The notes under the pieces are model-generated. The model worked only from the letters and a program-made list of their open reading frames with translations. It did no database searches and had not been told where the DNA came from. Shown here piece after piece: positions 25,016 to 34,077 of a DNA stretch of 64,000 nucleotides. Within the stretch, counting starts at the first letter, position 1. Each line of letters begins with the position of its first letter. The position numbers and the translations under genes are program-made. The DNA is from JAENVU01 sp963801105 (lineage in GTDB: Bacteria > Actinomycetota > Acidimicrobiia > IMCC26256 > JAENVU01): assembly GCA_963801105.1 (NCBI GenBank), contig CAWDDH010000003.1:1612001-1676000 (forward strand). The letters are read 5' to 3'.

Positions 25016-25909
25016 GTGGCGGTCTTCTTCGCGCTCAGTGCGGGCCTCTGCTACGCGATCGCGTCGGTCTTCCAGCACAAGGTCGCGGCGGCGGCGCCGA
25101 GCGACATGTCGCTGCGGCCGAAGCTGCTGTTCGAGGTGATGCGTCATCCGGTCTGGTTGTTCGGGATCGCGCTCGACGTCGGGGCGTACTTCCTCGAGGC
25201 CGCGGCGCTCGCGAACGGGTCGATCGTCCTCGTGCAGACGCTGCTCGTCAGCGGGCTCCTGTTCGCGCTGCCCCTGTCGGCGATCGGGCGCACGAGCCGA
25301 CCGCGACGGTCCGACTGGGTCGCGGCCGGCGCGGTCGGCCTCGGGATCGCGGTGTTCCTCGGCGTCGGTGATCCTCACGGCGGCTCGGGCCACGCGACCG
25401 CGGTCGAGTGGACTCTCGCGTTCTCGTTCTGCGGGTCGATCATGGTGGCGATGATCGTGCTGACGCGCAATGCCCGACCGCACTACCGGGCGCTCGGACT
25501 CGCGGTGGCGACCGGCGCGTCGTACGCGTGCACGGCCGCGCTCACCAAGCAGGTCGTCGACCTCCTGGCCGACCACACGTTCGTACAGCTCTTCGGCCGC
25601 TGGCCGGTCTACGCGCTCGCGTTCTTCTCGGTCGTCGGGTTGCTGCTCAACCAGAGCGCCTTCAACGCCGGCCACCTCGCGGCGTCCCTGCCCGCACTCG
25701 CGGTCACTAATCCCATCCTGTCCTCGATCCTCGGCGTCGCGCTGTTCGAGGAGCAGCTCAAGGCGCACGGTGTGCTGCAGTACTCGATCACGGCGCTCGC
25801 AGTGCTGGTGATGCTCGTCGGCGTGGTCCGCCTCGCCCGCTCGCCGTTCGTCGCCGGCGATCCCGAGGGACACTCGGGCCATCCCGCGATCACCCCGGCG
25901 TCGCCCTGA
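25016..25909 (+). CDS. DMT-superfamily transporter, NIPA-like
   Basis: 297 aa from GTG 25016, 3 bases after the deacetylase stop. Nine to ten hydrophobic helices are visible; the first begins FFALSAGLCYAIASVFQHK and a later one contains ALAVTNPILSSILGVALFEE, the EamA/NIPA signature. These carry magnesium, or in other members small metabolites or lipid-linked sugars. Position at the end of the glycosyltransferase-deacetylase operon makes a role in glycoconjugate precursor transport conceivable, but not shown. Confidence 0.75.
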   Translation: MAVFFALSAGLCYAIASVFQHKVAAAAPSDMSLRPKLLFEVMRHPVWLFGIALDVGAYFLEAAALANGSIVLVQTLLVSGLLFALPLSAIGRTSRPRRSDWVAAGAVGLGIAVFLGVGDPHGGSGHATAVEWTLAFSFCGSIMVAMIVLTRNARPHYRALGLAVATGASYACTAALTKQVVDLLADHTFVQLFGRWPVYALAFFSVVGLLLNQSAFNAGHLAASLPALAVTNPILSSILGVALFEEQLKAHGVLQYSITALAVLVMLVGVVRLARSPFVAGDPEGHSGHPAITPASP

Positions 25910-26803
25910 TCAGGTCTGGAGCGGCTGCAGCCGTTCGGCGATGGGCTCGAGCTCGCCCATCCAGTCCTCCGGCGTGTGGAGCGGGACGAGCACGAGCTTG
26001 GAGAAGCCGACGTCCACGTACTCGGCGATCCGCCGTTCGACCGCGTCGAGCGATCCCGGGACGAGGTCGGCGGCGTCCACCTCCGGCGAGCGTGACGCGA
26101 TGAGCGCGCGCACCGGTTCGGGCAGGACACCGTGGGTGTAGAAGATCATCGCCCCGAAGTGCTCCGGGTCGATCGAGCGGTCGTGCTCTGCCGCGGTCGT
26201 CTCGATGACCCGACGCCCGTCGGCGCACTCGCTCGGGAGGGAGAACGACGCGAGCCAGCCGTCGGCGAGTCGCCCGACGCGGCGTAGCTCGACCGGTGCG
26301 CGTCCGCCGAGCCAGATGTCCGGCGGATGCTGCACGGGCCGCGGTCGGACCGTCAGACCCTCGTAGTGGAACCGCTCGCCGTCGTGGTCGACCGCGTCCT
26401 CGGTCCAGAAGCGGCGGACGAGGGGGAGCGCCTCCTCGAACCAGCCGGCGCGGTCGCGCCGCTCGATCCCGAACGCCTGCTGCTCGGCGGGGTGCGCGAT
26501 GCCGAGCCCGAACGCGGGGAGGAACCGGCCGTCGCAGAGGACGTCGAGGCTCGCGAGCTGCTTGGCGAGGAGCGCGGGATTGCGACCCGACAGCACCTGG
26601 ACGCTGGTCCCGAGCTTGAGGCGGCTGGTGCGCCCGGCCGCGACCGCGAGCCCGATGATCGGGTCGGGGGCGTCGGCGGTGATGCGCTCGGAGAGCCACA
26701 GTGAGTCGAACCGGAGGGCCTCGAGCGCGTCGACCATCGTCGCGAAGCTGTTCGCGGTGAAGCCGCGCTGGGTGCCGAAGCCGAAGCCGATGCGGACCTT
26801 CAT
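25910..26803 (-). CDS. LLM-class flavin-dependent oxidoreductase
   Basis: 297 aa. Landmarks are RIGFGFGTQRGFTANSF, FDSLWLSERI near residue 32, the LLAKQLASLDVLCDGRFLPAFGLG loop near 80 and PDIWLGGRAP near 165. They fit a luciferase-like monooxygenase or F420-dependent reductase. The final stop is shared with the opposite-strand transporter end, leaving no spacer. Start ATG 26803 overlaps the stop of the upstream hydrolase gene (ATGA), so the two form an operon. Confidence 0.85.
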   Translation of the reverse strand: MKVRIGFGFGTQRGFTANSFATMVDALEALRFDSLWLSERITADAPDPIIGLAVAAGRTSRLKLGTSVQVLSGRNPALLAKQLASLDVLCDGRFLPAFGLGIAHPAEQQAFGIERRDRAGWFEEALPLVRRFWTEDAVDHDGERFHYEGLTVRPRPVQHPPDIWLGGRAPVELRRVGRLADGWLASFSLPSECADGRRVIETTAAEHDRSIDPEHFGAMIFYTHGVLPEPVRALIASRSPEVDAADLVPGSLDAVERRIAEYVDVGFSKLVLVPLHTPEDWMGELEPIAERLQPLQT

Positions 26804-28041
26804 GCGAGGGTTGCGGTGATCCAGTCGGCCACCGCACGGGTGGCGGGCTCACGTCCGGACTCGGCCGGGAACCCGTAGTGGTCACCGGGAACGGTGATCC
26901 GCTCGAACGTGTCGGTGGCGAGAGACGACGCGATGAGCGCGTCGTCCGACGGGTAGATGCAGTTGTCGGCCGTGTAGACGACCTGGAGCGCGGGCAGCGT
27001 CATCCGGGCGCCGGTGCGCGCGATCTCGGCCTGCGAGGACAGTCCCGACCACGTCGAGAGCCACGCCTCGGGGGCGACGACCCGCCCGAAGCCGACCGCG
27101 CCGTAGTTGATCCAGTCCGGGCGGCGGCCCCAGATGGAGCCGTAGTCGCGGTCGGAGGGCTCCAGGGAGAGGTCGACCGCACGCGGGTCGGCATCGGTGC
27201 GGTACACGTGCAGGAAGTGGGTCGCGATCGCGCGGCGACGGTCGGCGGTGCTGCCGGATCCGCCCGCCCAGGCGCGGCGGGCGGCGTGCTTCGCCGCGAC
27301 GAGCTCGCGGGCCCGCGCGTCGATGCGCCCGACCCGGGCCCGTTGCGCGAGGCGGTAGCGCGCCAGGAACTCGGGGTCGTAGCGCGGCTCGGCCGGGGGC
27401 TCGACGAAGCCGTTGCGGAGGTCGTAGAGGTCGAAGGCGGGATCGCAGGAGACCGGGTCGTCCTCGTCGGTGACCGAGGGGTCGATCGCGTGCAGGAGGT
27501 AGTGGCCCTCGCCCGCGTGACCTGCCAGGTACACCATCGCGTCCGCCCCGGGGAGGTCGACGGCGTTGAGATCGAGCCGGTCGCCGGCCGCGGTCTCGGT
27601 CAGGCGCGCGCCCGCGGGCGCGTGGGCCTCGTGCAAGTAGAACGTGAACAGCGAGGCGCCGCCGCTGTTGCCGACGAGCACGACACGGTCGTACCGCGCC
27701 CGGGCGGTCGTGACCGCGGCGGCGACGTCGAGCAGGACCTGCTCGTGGATCAGCGTCGCGTCGTTGTTGAGCCACCGGCTGTTGACCGTGAGGACCGCGA
27801 TGCCGGCGTCGAGCAGTCCGGGGGTGGCGTAGTGCTGGGCGAAGTCCGCCCGGGGGTGCATGAGGATCGCGACCGTCGACTCGCCACCCCGGGCGTAGAG
27901 CCAGCCGCGGGCCAGCGCGCGGTCCTGGGTGTCGAGCAGGAGTGGGGTGCAGGTCGTGCCCGGTGGCGGGTCACGGTGCCAGACCGCCACGCGGTACGGG
28001 TTGTCGTAACGACCGATCCGAGTCGGGGAAGGGCGGGACAC
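26800..28041 (-). CDS. alpha/beta hydrolase
   Basis: 413 aa, large for the fold. The nucleophile elbow VVLVGNSGGASLF (GxSxG-like GNSGG) is near residue 120. STVAILMHPRADFAQHY supplies the oxyanion-region HP motif near 60, and a late GDHYGFP near 390 gives the catalytic His. A 150-residue insertion between them probably forms a lid. The substrate is likely a bulky ester or amide. It is translationally coupled to the following LLM gene and divergent from the CaiB gene with only 14 bases between starts. Confidence 0.8.
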   Translation of the reverse strand: MSRPSPTRIGRYDNPYRVAVWHRDPPPGTTCTPLLLDTQDRALARGWLYARGGESTVAILMHPRADFAQHYATPGLLDAGIAVLTVNSRWLNNDATLIHEQVLLDVAAAVTTARARYDRVVLVGNSGGASLFTFYLHEAHAPAGARLTETAAGDRLDLNAVDLPGADAMVYLAGHAGEGHYLLHAIDPSVTDEDDPVSCDPAFDLYDLRNGFVEPPAEPRYDPEFLARYRLAQRARVGRIDARARELVAAKHAARRAWAGGSGSTADRRRAIATHFLHVYRTDADPRAVDLSLEPSDRDYGSIWGRRPDWINYGAVGFGRVVAPEAWLSTWSGLSSQAEIARTGARMTLPALQVVYTADNCIYPSDDALIASSLATDTFERITVPGDHYGFPAESGREPATRAVADWITATLA

Positions 28042-28055
28042 GGATGGCAGGCTAG

Positions 28056-29283
28056 GTGACCGTGACCGATGCTCCGCCTCCGTCCGACGGCTCCGCGCCG
28101 CCCCTCTCCGGGTTGCGGGTGCTCGAGCTCGGCTCGTTCATCGCCGGCCCGTTCGCGGGTCAGCTCCTCGGCGACCTGGGGGCCGAGGTCACCAAGATCG
28201 AGCCTCCGGGTACGGGGGATCCGATGCGGCGATGGGGCGTGACGGTCGACGGCGCCGGCCTGTGGTGGCCGGCGATCGCGCGCAACAAGGAGTCGGTCGC
28301 GATCGACCTGCGGACCGACCGCGGGCGCGCACTGGTCGCCGATCTGGCCGTGCAGAGCGACGTCGTCATCGAGAACTTCAAGCCGGGCACCCTCGCCCGG
28401 TGGGGTCTCGGCTACGAGACCCTCGCCGCGCGCGATCCCGGCGTGATTCTCGTGCACGTCTCGGGCTTCGGACAGGACGGGCCCCGCGCGCACGAACCGG
28501 GGTTCGGCGCGATCGGCGAGGCCATGGGTGGGTTGCGCCACACCACGGGCGATCCCGATCGCCCGCCGGCCCGGGCCGGGCATCTCGCTCGGGGACGCGC
28601 TCGCGGCGCTGTTCGCGGTGATCGGCACGCTGGCGGCAGTGAACGAGCGGCACCGCTCGGGGCGCGGCCAGGAGGTCGACGTCGCGATCTACGAGGCGGT
28701 CATGGCGCTGATGGAGTCGACGATCGCGGACTACGAGATCGGCGGCGTGGTACGGGGCCGCAGCGGTGGGTTCCTTCCCGGGGTCGCGCCGTCGAACGCG
28801 TATCCGACGGTCGACGGGCGGGACGTCGTGATCGCGGCCAACGCCGACGCCGTGTTCGCGCCGGCTCGTCGTCGCGATGGACCGCCCGGACCTCGCCGAG
28901 CCCTACGCGACCCACGAGGCGCGTGCGGCCGGCCAGGCCGCGCTCGACGCGGAGGTCGGCGCCTGGACCGCGACCCGCACGGCGGATGACGTGCTGGCGT
29001 GCCTCGAGCGGCACTCCATCCCCGCTGGTCTCATCAACCGGGCCCCGGACCTCGTCGCCGACACGCACGTCGCCGCACGCGAGATGATCCTGCGCCTCGC
29101 CGCGGGCTTCGAGTCGGCCGTGCCGATGACCGGCATCGTGCCCAAGCTGGTCGCGGACCCCCGGACGGGTGCGCTCGGTCGGCCCCGCGCTGGGTGAGCA
29201 CACCGACGCCGTCCTCCGGGCGCTGCCTCGGGCTCAGCGAGGAGTCGTGCGCGGAGCTGCGCGCGACCGGCGTGATCGCCTGA
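28056..29283 (+). CDS. CaiB/BaiF family III CoA-transferase (frameshifted as given)
   Basis: About 405 aa when +1 frameshifts near 28570, 28865, 29185 and 29235 are discounted; each downstream piece continues the family alignment. The N-terminus VLELGSFIAGPFAGQLLGDLGAEVTKIEPP is diagnostic, as are ENFKPGTLARWGLGYE and the QEVDVAIYEAVMALME region. The catalytic Asp of the family lies around residue 170-180, near the first frameshift. The enzyme transfers CoA between carboxylic acids; substrate not known. GTG 28056 or GTG 28062 could start it. Confidence 0.8.
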
Positions 29284-29290
29284 GCGGGCG

Positions 29291-29818
29291 TCAGACGGTG
29301 GCGCTGGTGGGGGAGTAGAGCACGCCCTCGGGCGCGTCCTCGAGGGGCGGGTGCGGGTCGGTGAGCAGCCGGCGCGCGTCGTCCCGCACCTGGTCGGTCG
29401 TGGCTGCGGTGGTGCTGCACCACTCCACCATGATCCCGTTGGGGTCCGTGGTGTAGATCGAGGTGCACCAGCCGTGGTCGATCTCGTAGACGTAGTGGCC
29501 GGCCGCGAGCCAGCGGTCCCGTGCGCCCGCGAGGTCTTCCAGCGTCGGCGCGTCGAACGCGATGTGGTTGGTCCACTCGGGAAGGCCGAGCCCCTTCGAG
29601 ATCGACGCGTCGAACTCACCGATCGTCGGGTCCTCGTGGATGTCCCAGAACGCGATCATCTCGCCGTTGCCGGTGTCGTAGAACGCGTGCCGGGCCCAGC
29701 CGCCGTCCGGCGTGGGCGCGACGTTGACGCGGTCGAGGGTGAACCCCATCGCCTCGGTGTAGAAGTCGTGGGTGGCGGCGAGGTCACGGGTCGCGATCGC
29801 GAGGTGGTGGAAGGCCAT
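29291..29818 (-). CDS. VOC-family (glyoxalase/dioxygenase superfamily) protein
   Basis: 175 aa. The start FHHLAIATRDLAATHDFYTEAMGF is the classic VOC module with a metal His in the first strand. A second module begins WTNHIAFDAPTLEDLAGARDRW and ends TDPNGIMVEWCS with the metal Glu. It could be a lyase, isomerase or ring-cleaving dioxygenase. It is convergent with the CoA-transferase gene. No partner suggests the substrate. Confidence 0.82.
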   Translation of the reverse strand: MAFHHLAIATRDLAATHDFYTEAMGFTLDRVNVAPTPDGGWARHAFYDTGNGEMIAFWDIHEDPTIGEFDASISKGLGLPEWTNHIAFDAPTLEDLAGARDRWLAAGHYVYEIDHGWCTSIYTTDPNGIMVEWCSTTAATTDQVRDDARRLLTDPHPPLEDAPEGVLYSPTSATV

Positions 29819-29910
29819 GTCCCGATTCTCCCGGGTCGGAGGCCCACGGGCAAGTACCCGTCGTGTGGCCGGTGGGCGGCCCGGTCGGGGATCGGCGGTA
29901 CCGTCGGGTC

Positions 29911-30525
29911 ATGTCCGACGATCCGCTCGCACCGCTCGACGAGCACACCGTCGCGCCGGATCCGTTCGAGCAGCTCGACCGCTGGTACGCGGCGGCGGTC
30001 GCGGCGACGGGCGACCGGGCGGCGGCGATGACGGTCGCGACGGTGGACACTGACGGCACGCCGTCGGCGCGGGTCGTCCTGCTGCGCGGCGTCGACGACC
30101 GAGGGCTCGTCTTCTACACGAACTACCGGTCGAGGAAGGGCGCCGCGCTCGCCACCAACCCTGCCGTCGCGGCGGTGTTGTACTGGCCGGCGCTCGACGC
30201 CCAGGTCCGGGTGGAAGGCGCCGCGGAGCGCGTCGACGCCGAGGAGAGCGACGCGTACTTCGCGCACCGCCCCCGCGGACACCAGATCGGGGCCTGGGCG
30301 TCGCACCAGAGCGAGCCGGTCCCCGACCGGGCCACGCTCGAGGCGCAGGTGCGCGAGGCCGAGGCGCGCTTTTCGGGTGTCGTGCCACGCCCGGAGCACT
30401 GGGGTGGCTACCGGATCGTCGTCGACCGCTTCGAGTTCTGGCGCAACCGCGCCGACCGCGTGCACGACCGTGTGGAGTACCGGCGCACGCCGGAAGGATG
30501 GAGCATCCGGCGCCTCAGCCCGTGA
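29911..30525 (+). CDS. pdxH: pyridoxamine 5'-phosphate oxidase
   Basis: 204 aa from ATG 29911. The FMN split-barrel landmarks of PdxH appear in order: PFEQLDRWYAAAV, AMTVATVDTDGTPSARVVLL, GLVFYTNYRSRKGAALATNP, the HRPRGHQIGAWAS loop and the C-terminal RVEYRRTPEGWSIRRLSP, in which Arg residues bind the substrate phosphate. It oxidises pyridoxamine or pyridoxine 5'-phosphate to PLP with O2, completing the salvage or synthesis route. Its 3' end overlaps the convergent YihY gene by 11 bases. Confidence 0.93.
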   Translation: MSDDPLAPLDEHTVAPDPFEQLDRWYAAAVAATGDRAAAMTVATVDTDGTPSARVVLLRGVDDRGLVFYTNYRSRKGAALATNPAVAAVLYWPALDAQVRVEGAAERVDAEESDAYFAHRPRGHQIGAWASHQSEPVPDRATLEAQVREAEARFSGVVPRPEHWGGYRIVVDRFEFWRNRADRVHDRVEYRRTPEGWSIRRLSP

Positions 30526-31309
30526 CGCGGGCCTCCAGCCGGTAGCGCTCGTAGACGGCGACGTAGACCACGACCCGTCCCATGACGAGCAGCCAGATGA
30601 GCATCGCGAACGTCGCGCCGATCGCGCCGTAGGCGGTCGAGGACCGCCGGACCAGTGCCGGCACGATCGTGGCCCCGAGGTCGCGCAGCACCTCGAGCGC
30701 GACGCCGCCGAGCAGCGCCGGTCGCACCATGTCGCGCCACGGGATGCTCCGCGTGGGGAGGAGGAGCGCGGTCCAGAAGAGGAACAGCGCGCTCGCCAGG
30801 ACCCCTCCGAGGACGCCGAGCTCGAGGAGCACGTCCGCCCGGTGCAGGAGCACGCCGAGACCCACGGTCGCGGCGAGGAACGCCAGACCGCCGATCAGCC
30901 AGACCGCACCGAATGCCCGCCCCCGGAGCGAGCCGCCCTGGGTGTCCCACGCCGTATCCCATGCCGCGCTCATCGCCGTGCTCAGCCCGGTGCCGGTCCA
31001 GATCAGCCCCACGATGCCGACGATGCTCGACGTGAGCCGCGCGCCCTCGGCGGTCTGGACGCTCCGGCCGATCGTCCGTCCGAAGTCCTGACCCATCCCG
31101 AGCGCGTGCGCGAGGTTCCGGCCCACCGTGCTCGGGTCGCCGCCCGCGAGCCCGATGACCCCGATGGCGAGGATCGCGATCGGGAACAGCGCGAGGAAGG
31201 TCCGCATGCTGATCGCGGCCGCGAGATTGCCGCCACGGATCGCGGCGGACCGACGCTGTATCTCGGCGCCGGCGCGGAGCGCGCCGCGCAGGCGTTCAGG
31301 AAGGGGCAC
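30515..31309 (-). CDS. YihY/BrkB-family membrane protein
   Basis: 264 aa with six hydrophobic segments, e.g. FLALFPIAILAIGVIGLAGG, GAVWLIGGLAFLAATVGLGVLL and ATFAMLIWLLVMGRVVVYVAVY. The GNLAAAISMRTFLALFPI start and the final RVVVYVAVYERYR are family features. YihY proteins were once mislabelled RNase BN; their role is unsettled (exporter or envelope protein). Start codon not certain within the first few codons. Confidence 0.8.
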   Translation of the reverse strand: MPLPERLRGALRAGAEIQRRSAAIRGGNLAAAISMRTFLALFPIAILAIGVIGLAGGDPSTVGRNLAHALGMGQDFGRTIGRSVQTAEGARLTSSIVGIVGLIWTGTGLSTAMSAAWDTAWDTQGGSLRGRAFGAVWLIGGLAFLAATVGLGVLLHRADVLLELGVLGGVLASALFLFWTALLLPTRSIPWRDMVRPALLGGVALEVLRDLGATIVPALVRRSSTAYGAIGATFAMLIWLLVMGRVVVYVAVYERYRLEARVTG

Positions 31310-31347
31310 GTCGCCTATCGTGACACGATGCCGTCGCCGAGCGATCG

Positions 31348-31978
31348 ATGAACGCGGTCGCGACCGCCCTGCTGGTCGCGGCCGGTGTCGTCGCGCTGGG
31401 CAACTGGGTCTCGGTCGTCCGTGACGCGCGCGTCGGGATCTACGTGTGCAAGCCGCTGACGCTGGCGCTGATGATCGCCGCGGCGCTCACCCTCGACCCC
31501 ACGTCGGGAGGCATGCGCGCGTGGTTCGTGGTCGCGCTGGTGCTCTCGCTGTTCGGCGACGTCTTCCTGATGTTGCCGAAGGACGCGTTCGTGCCCGGCC
31601 TGGCGTCGTTCCTGCTGGCGCACGTCGCGTACGTGGTCGGGTTCTCGCTCGTCACCGACGGCAACTGGGCCCTCGCGATCCCGGTCGTGCTCCTGGCCGC
31701 GGTGCTCGGGACCCGGCTGGTGCGCGGCCTGCGCGCCGGCGGCCACGAGCGCGCTCGTCGCGCCCGTGGTCGCCTACGTGCTGACGATCCTGGTGATGGT
31801 CAGCAGCGCGGTCGCGTCGGGCAACGCGGTGGGCGCGGTCGGGGCGCTGCTCTTCATGGCGTCCGACGCCTTCATCGGCGAGGACCGCTTCGTCCGGAGC
31901 CGGTCGTGGCAGCCGCTGGCGATCATCGTCACCTACCACGTCGCCCAGGCACTGCTGGTCGTGTCGCTCACGACGTGA
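31348..31978 (+). CDS. YhhN-family (lysoplasmalogenase-like) membrane protein (one frameshift)
   Basis: About 209 aa after discounting one extra G near 31742; the frame shifts by +1 and the second part (VVAYVLTILVMVSSAVASGN...) completes the family. Landmarks are GIYVCKPLTLALMIAAAL, LFGDVFLMLPKDAFVPGLASFLLAHVAY and a C-terminal SDAFIGEDRFV and YHVAQALLV. YhhN/TMEM86 proteins cleave the vinyl-ether bond of lysoplasmalogens in the membrane; bacterial members are mostly untested. Confidence 0.78.
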
Positions 31979-32083
31979 CGACCGACCCCGGGTCGAGGTC
32001 GCGCCCGGCGCCGACGCCACCACGCGGCTCGCGGCCGTCCTGGGGCGCCGGCCCTGGACGGGACCCGGCGGTAGCGTCGGGCG

Positions 32084-32338
32084 ATGCGCCGGTCGATCGA
32101 CGATGCCCTGGACGACCATCCGCCGGACGAGGAGCGTCCACCGGTGTCGTGGATGGTCGGCCTGACCGACGATCCGGATGCGTCCGACGACGGTGAGCCG
32201 CGCGTCAGCCTGACGCTCGAGGAGCAGGGGGGAGCCGGGTACGGGCTCGTCGCGCAACTCGCGCCGGCGACGGCGCGGCGCCTGCGCGGCGCGATCGCGG
32301 CCGCGCTGCGCGAGATCGGCGAGCCGCCCGACGCCTGA
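32084..32338 (+). CDS. conserved small acidic protein, function unknown
   Basis: 84 aa from ATG 32084. The N-terminal half is Asp/Glu/Pro-rich (DDALDDHPPDEERPP). The rest reads as two strands (PRVSLTLEEQGG, GYGLVAQLAPATARRLR) and an amphipathic helix. No Cys, membrane segment or known motif. Clean stop and coding composition support it as a gene. Confidence 0.55.
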   Translation: MRRSIDDALDDHPPDEERPPVSWMVGLTDDPDASDDGEPRVSLTLEEQGGAGYGLVAQLAPATARRLRGAIAAALREIGEPPDA

Positions 32339-32356
32339 GGGGCGCGACCGACGCCC

Positions 32357-33013
32357 TCAGAGGAGCAGCGGCGCGCGGTTCGATGCGGCGGCGGGGTCGG
32401 CGGTGTCGCCGATCTGCTCGCGGTGCTCGACGATCTGCGCGACCGTGATCATCGCGATCCGGTGCTCCTCGGAGAACAGCTCGAGGAAGGGCAGGCGCGC
32501 CGGCGAGCCGTCGTCATGGAGCACCTCGCAGATGACCGCGACCGGCGGGAGCCCCGCGAGTCGGGCGAGGTCGACCGCGGCCTCGGTGTGGCCACGACGC
32601 TCGAGCACGCCGCCGTCACGGGCGCGCAGCGGGAAGACGTGGCCGGGCCGGACGAACTCGGCGACCCTGGCCTCGGGATCGAGGAAGCGGCGGACCGTGT
32701 GCGCCCGATCGGCGGCACCGATGCCGCTCCCCGAGTCGCAGTGGTCGATCGAGATGGAGAACGCGGTGTCGGCGCCGGCGACGGCGGGCGGAACCATCGG
32801 CGGGATCTCGAGCCGGTCGAGGTACTCGGCGTGGGTCGGCATGCACACCAGCCCGCGCGCCCAGCGCAGCATGAAGTTGACGGCCTCGGGGGACACCCAC
32901 TCCGCGGCCATCGTGAGATCGCCCTCGTTCTCGCGGTCCTCGTCGTCGGCCACGAGGACCATCTCTCCCCGGCGGATCCGGCGCAGGGCGTCTTCCACGG
33001 TGGCGAACTTCAT
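32357..33013 (-). CDS. ribB: 3,4-dihydroxy-2-butanone 4-phosphate synthase
   Basis: 218 aa from ATG 33013. The signature DDEDRENEGDLTMAAEW (about residues 24-40) provides the acidic metal ligands, followed by NFMLRWARGLVCM and the conserved FSISIDHCDSGSGIGAADRAHT loop and HVFPLRARDGGVLERRGHTEAAVDL. It converts ribulose 5-phosphate to formate and the four-carbon riboflavin precursor. It is a stand-alone RibB without a GTP cyclohydrolase II domain. Its ATG overlaps the histidine kinase stop (ATGA), an unusual coupling for a riboflavin gene. Confidence 0.93.
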   Translation of the reverse strand: MKFATVEDALRRIRRGEMVLVADDEDRENEGDLTMAAEWVSPEAVNFMLRWARGLVCMPTHAEYLDRLEIPPMVPPAVAGADTAFSISIDHCDSGSGIGAADRAHTVRRFLDPEARVAEFVRPGHVFPLRARDGGVLERRGHTEAAVDLARLAGLPPVAVICEVLHDDGSPARLPFLELFSEEHRIAMITVAQIVEHREQIGDTADPAAASNRAPLLL

Positions 33014-34077
33014 CGAGTGATCTCCTCGGGGTCGGGCCAGATGGCGGTGGCACGGGGAAGGGTCACGACCATGCGGCACCCGTGGGGCTCGCGTGGCTCG
33101 GGGTGGATGTCGCCTCCGTGCAGGTCGACGATCCAACGGGCGATGGCGAGGCCGAGGCCGGCGCCGCCGTCGCTGGACGCCCGCGCCGGGTCGGCGCGGT
33201 AGAAGCGTTCGAAGACCCGGCTCGCGTCGTCCGGCGCGATGCCGGGGCCTTCGTCGAGGACCTCGATCGTCACGCCGGTGTCGGTGCGACGGGCGCGGAC
33301 CTGCACGGACGCGCCCTGGGGCGAATGCCGCACCGCGTTCTCCAGCAGGTTCGCGACGACCTGGTGCACGCGCTCGGGGTCGCCGTCGGCGGCGAGGTCG
33401 CCGTCCTCGATCGTCATCTCGATCGGGACACCGGGCTGGCTCAGCTCCTGCTCGCGCACCGCGTGGGCGAGCACCGGCTCGACCGCGAACGCGTGACGGT
33501 CGAGCGGGACCGTGCCGGCCTCGAGGCGGGAGAGGTCCAGCAGCTGGGTCACCAGGCGACCGAGTCGCTCGACCTGGGTGAGCATCGTGGAGAGGGTCGC
33601 GGCGTCGGCCAGGGCCACGCCGTCGACGAGGTTCTCGAGCGTCGCCTGGAGCGCGGTGAGCGGGGTACGCAGCTCGTGGCTCACGTTCGCCACGAGGTCC
33701 CGTCGCAGGCGGTCGGTCTCGGCGAGCTCGCCCGCCATCCGGTTGAACGCCGTCGCCAGTCGCCCGACCTCGTCGTGGGATGTGGCGGTGATCCGCTGCG
33801 AGTAGTCGCCCTTGGCCATCGCCTGGGTCGCGACTGCCATCTCGCGCAACGGTGACGTCATGCCTCGCGCCATGCGCCGCACGAGCAGGAGGGCGACGGC
33901 GGCCGCGCTGGCTCCGGCGACGCTCGGCCAGACGTGCACGATCCGGATGCCGAACCAGAACACGAAGACCGTGATGCCCACCGCGCCGACGATGAGCGTG
34001 GCGAGCTTGACCTTGATCGAGGTGACCGCGTCGAGCGGGCGGTCGGGAACGTGGGGGACCTGGGGCACGTGCCTCAC
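33010..34077 (-). CDS. sensor histidine kinase
   Basis: 355 aa from GTG 34077, which overlaps the response regulator stop (GTGA). Two close N-terminal helices (ATLIVGAVGITVFVFWFGI and VAGASAAAVALLLV) leave almost no extracytoplasmic loop, so it senses within the membrane or cytoplasm. A HAMP region (SPLREMAVATQAMAKGDYSQRI) follows. The H-box NVSHELRTPLTAL carries the phospho-His; N, G1 and G2 boxes are VVANLLENAVRHS, VLDEGPGIAPDD and GAGLGLAIARWIV. It pairs with the adjacent OmpR-type regulator. Confidence 0.92.
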   Translation of the reverse strand: MRHVPQVPHVPDRPLDAVTSIKVKLATLIVGAVGITVFVFWFGIRIVHVWPSVAGASAAAVALLLVRRMARGMTSPLREMAVATQAMAKGDYSQRITATSHDEVGRLATAFNRMAGELAETDRLRRDLVANVSHELRTPLTALQATLENLVDGVALADAATLSTMLTQVERLGRLVTQLLDLSRLEAGTVPLDRHAFAVEPVLAHAVREQELSQPGVPIEMTIEDGDLAADGDPERVHQVVANLLENAVRHSPQGASVQVRARRTDTGVTIEVLDEGPGIAPDDASRVFERFYRADPARASSDGGAGLGLAIARWIVDLHGGDIHPEPREPHGCRMVVTLPRATAIWPDPEEITR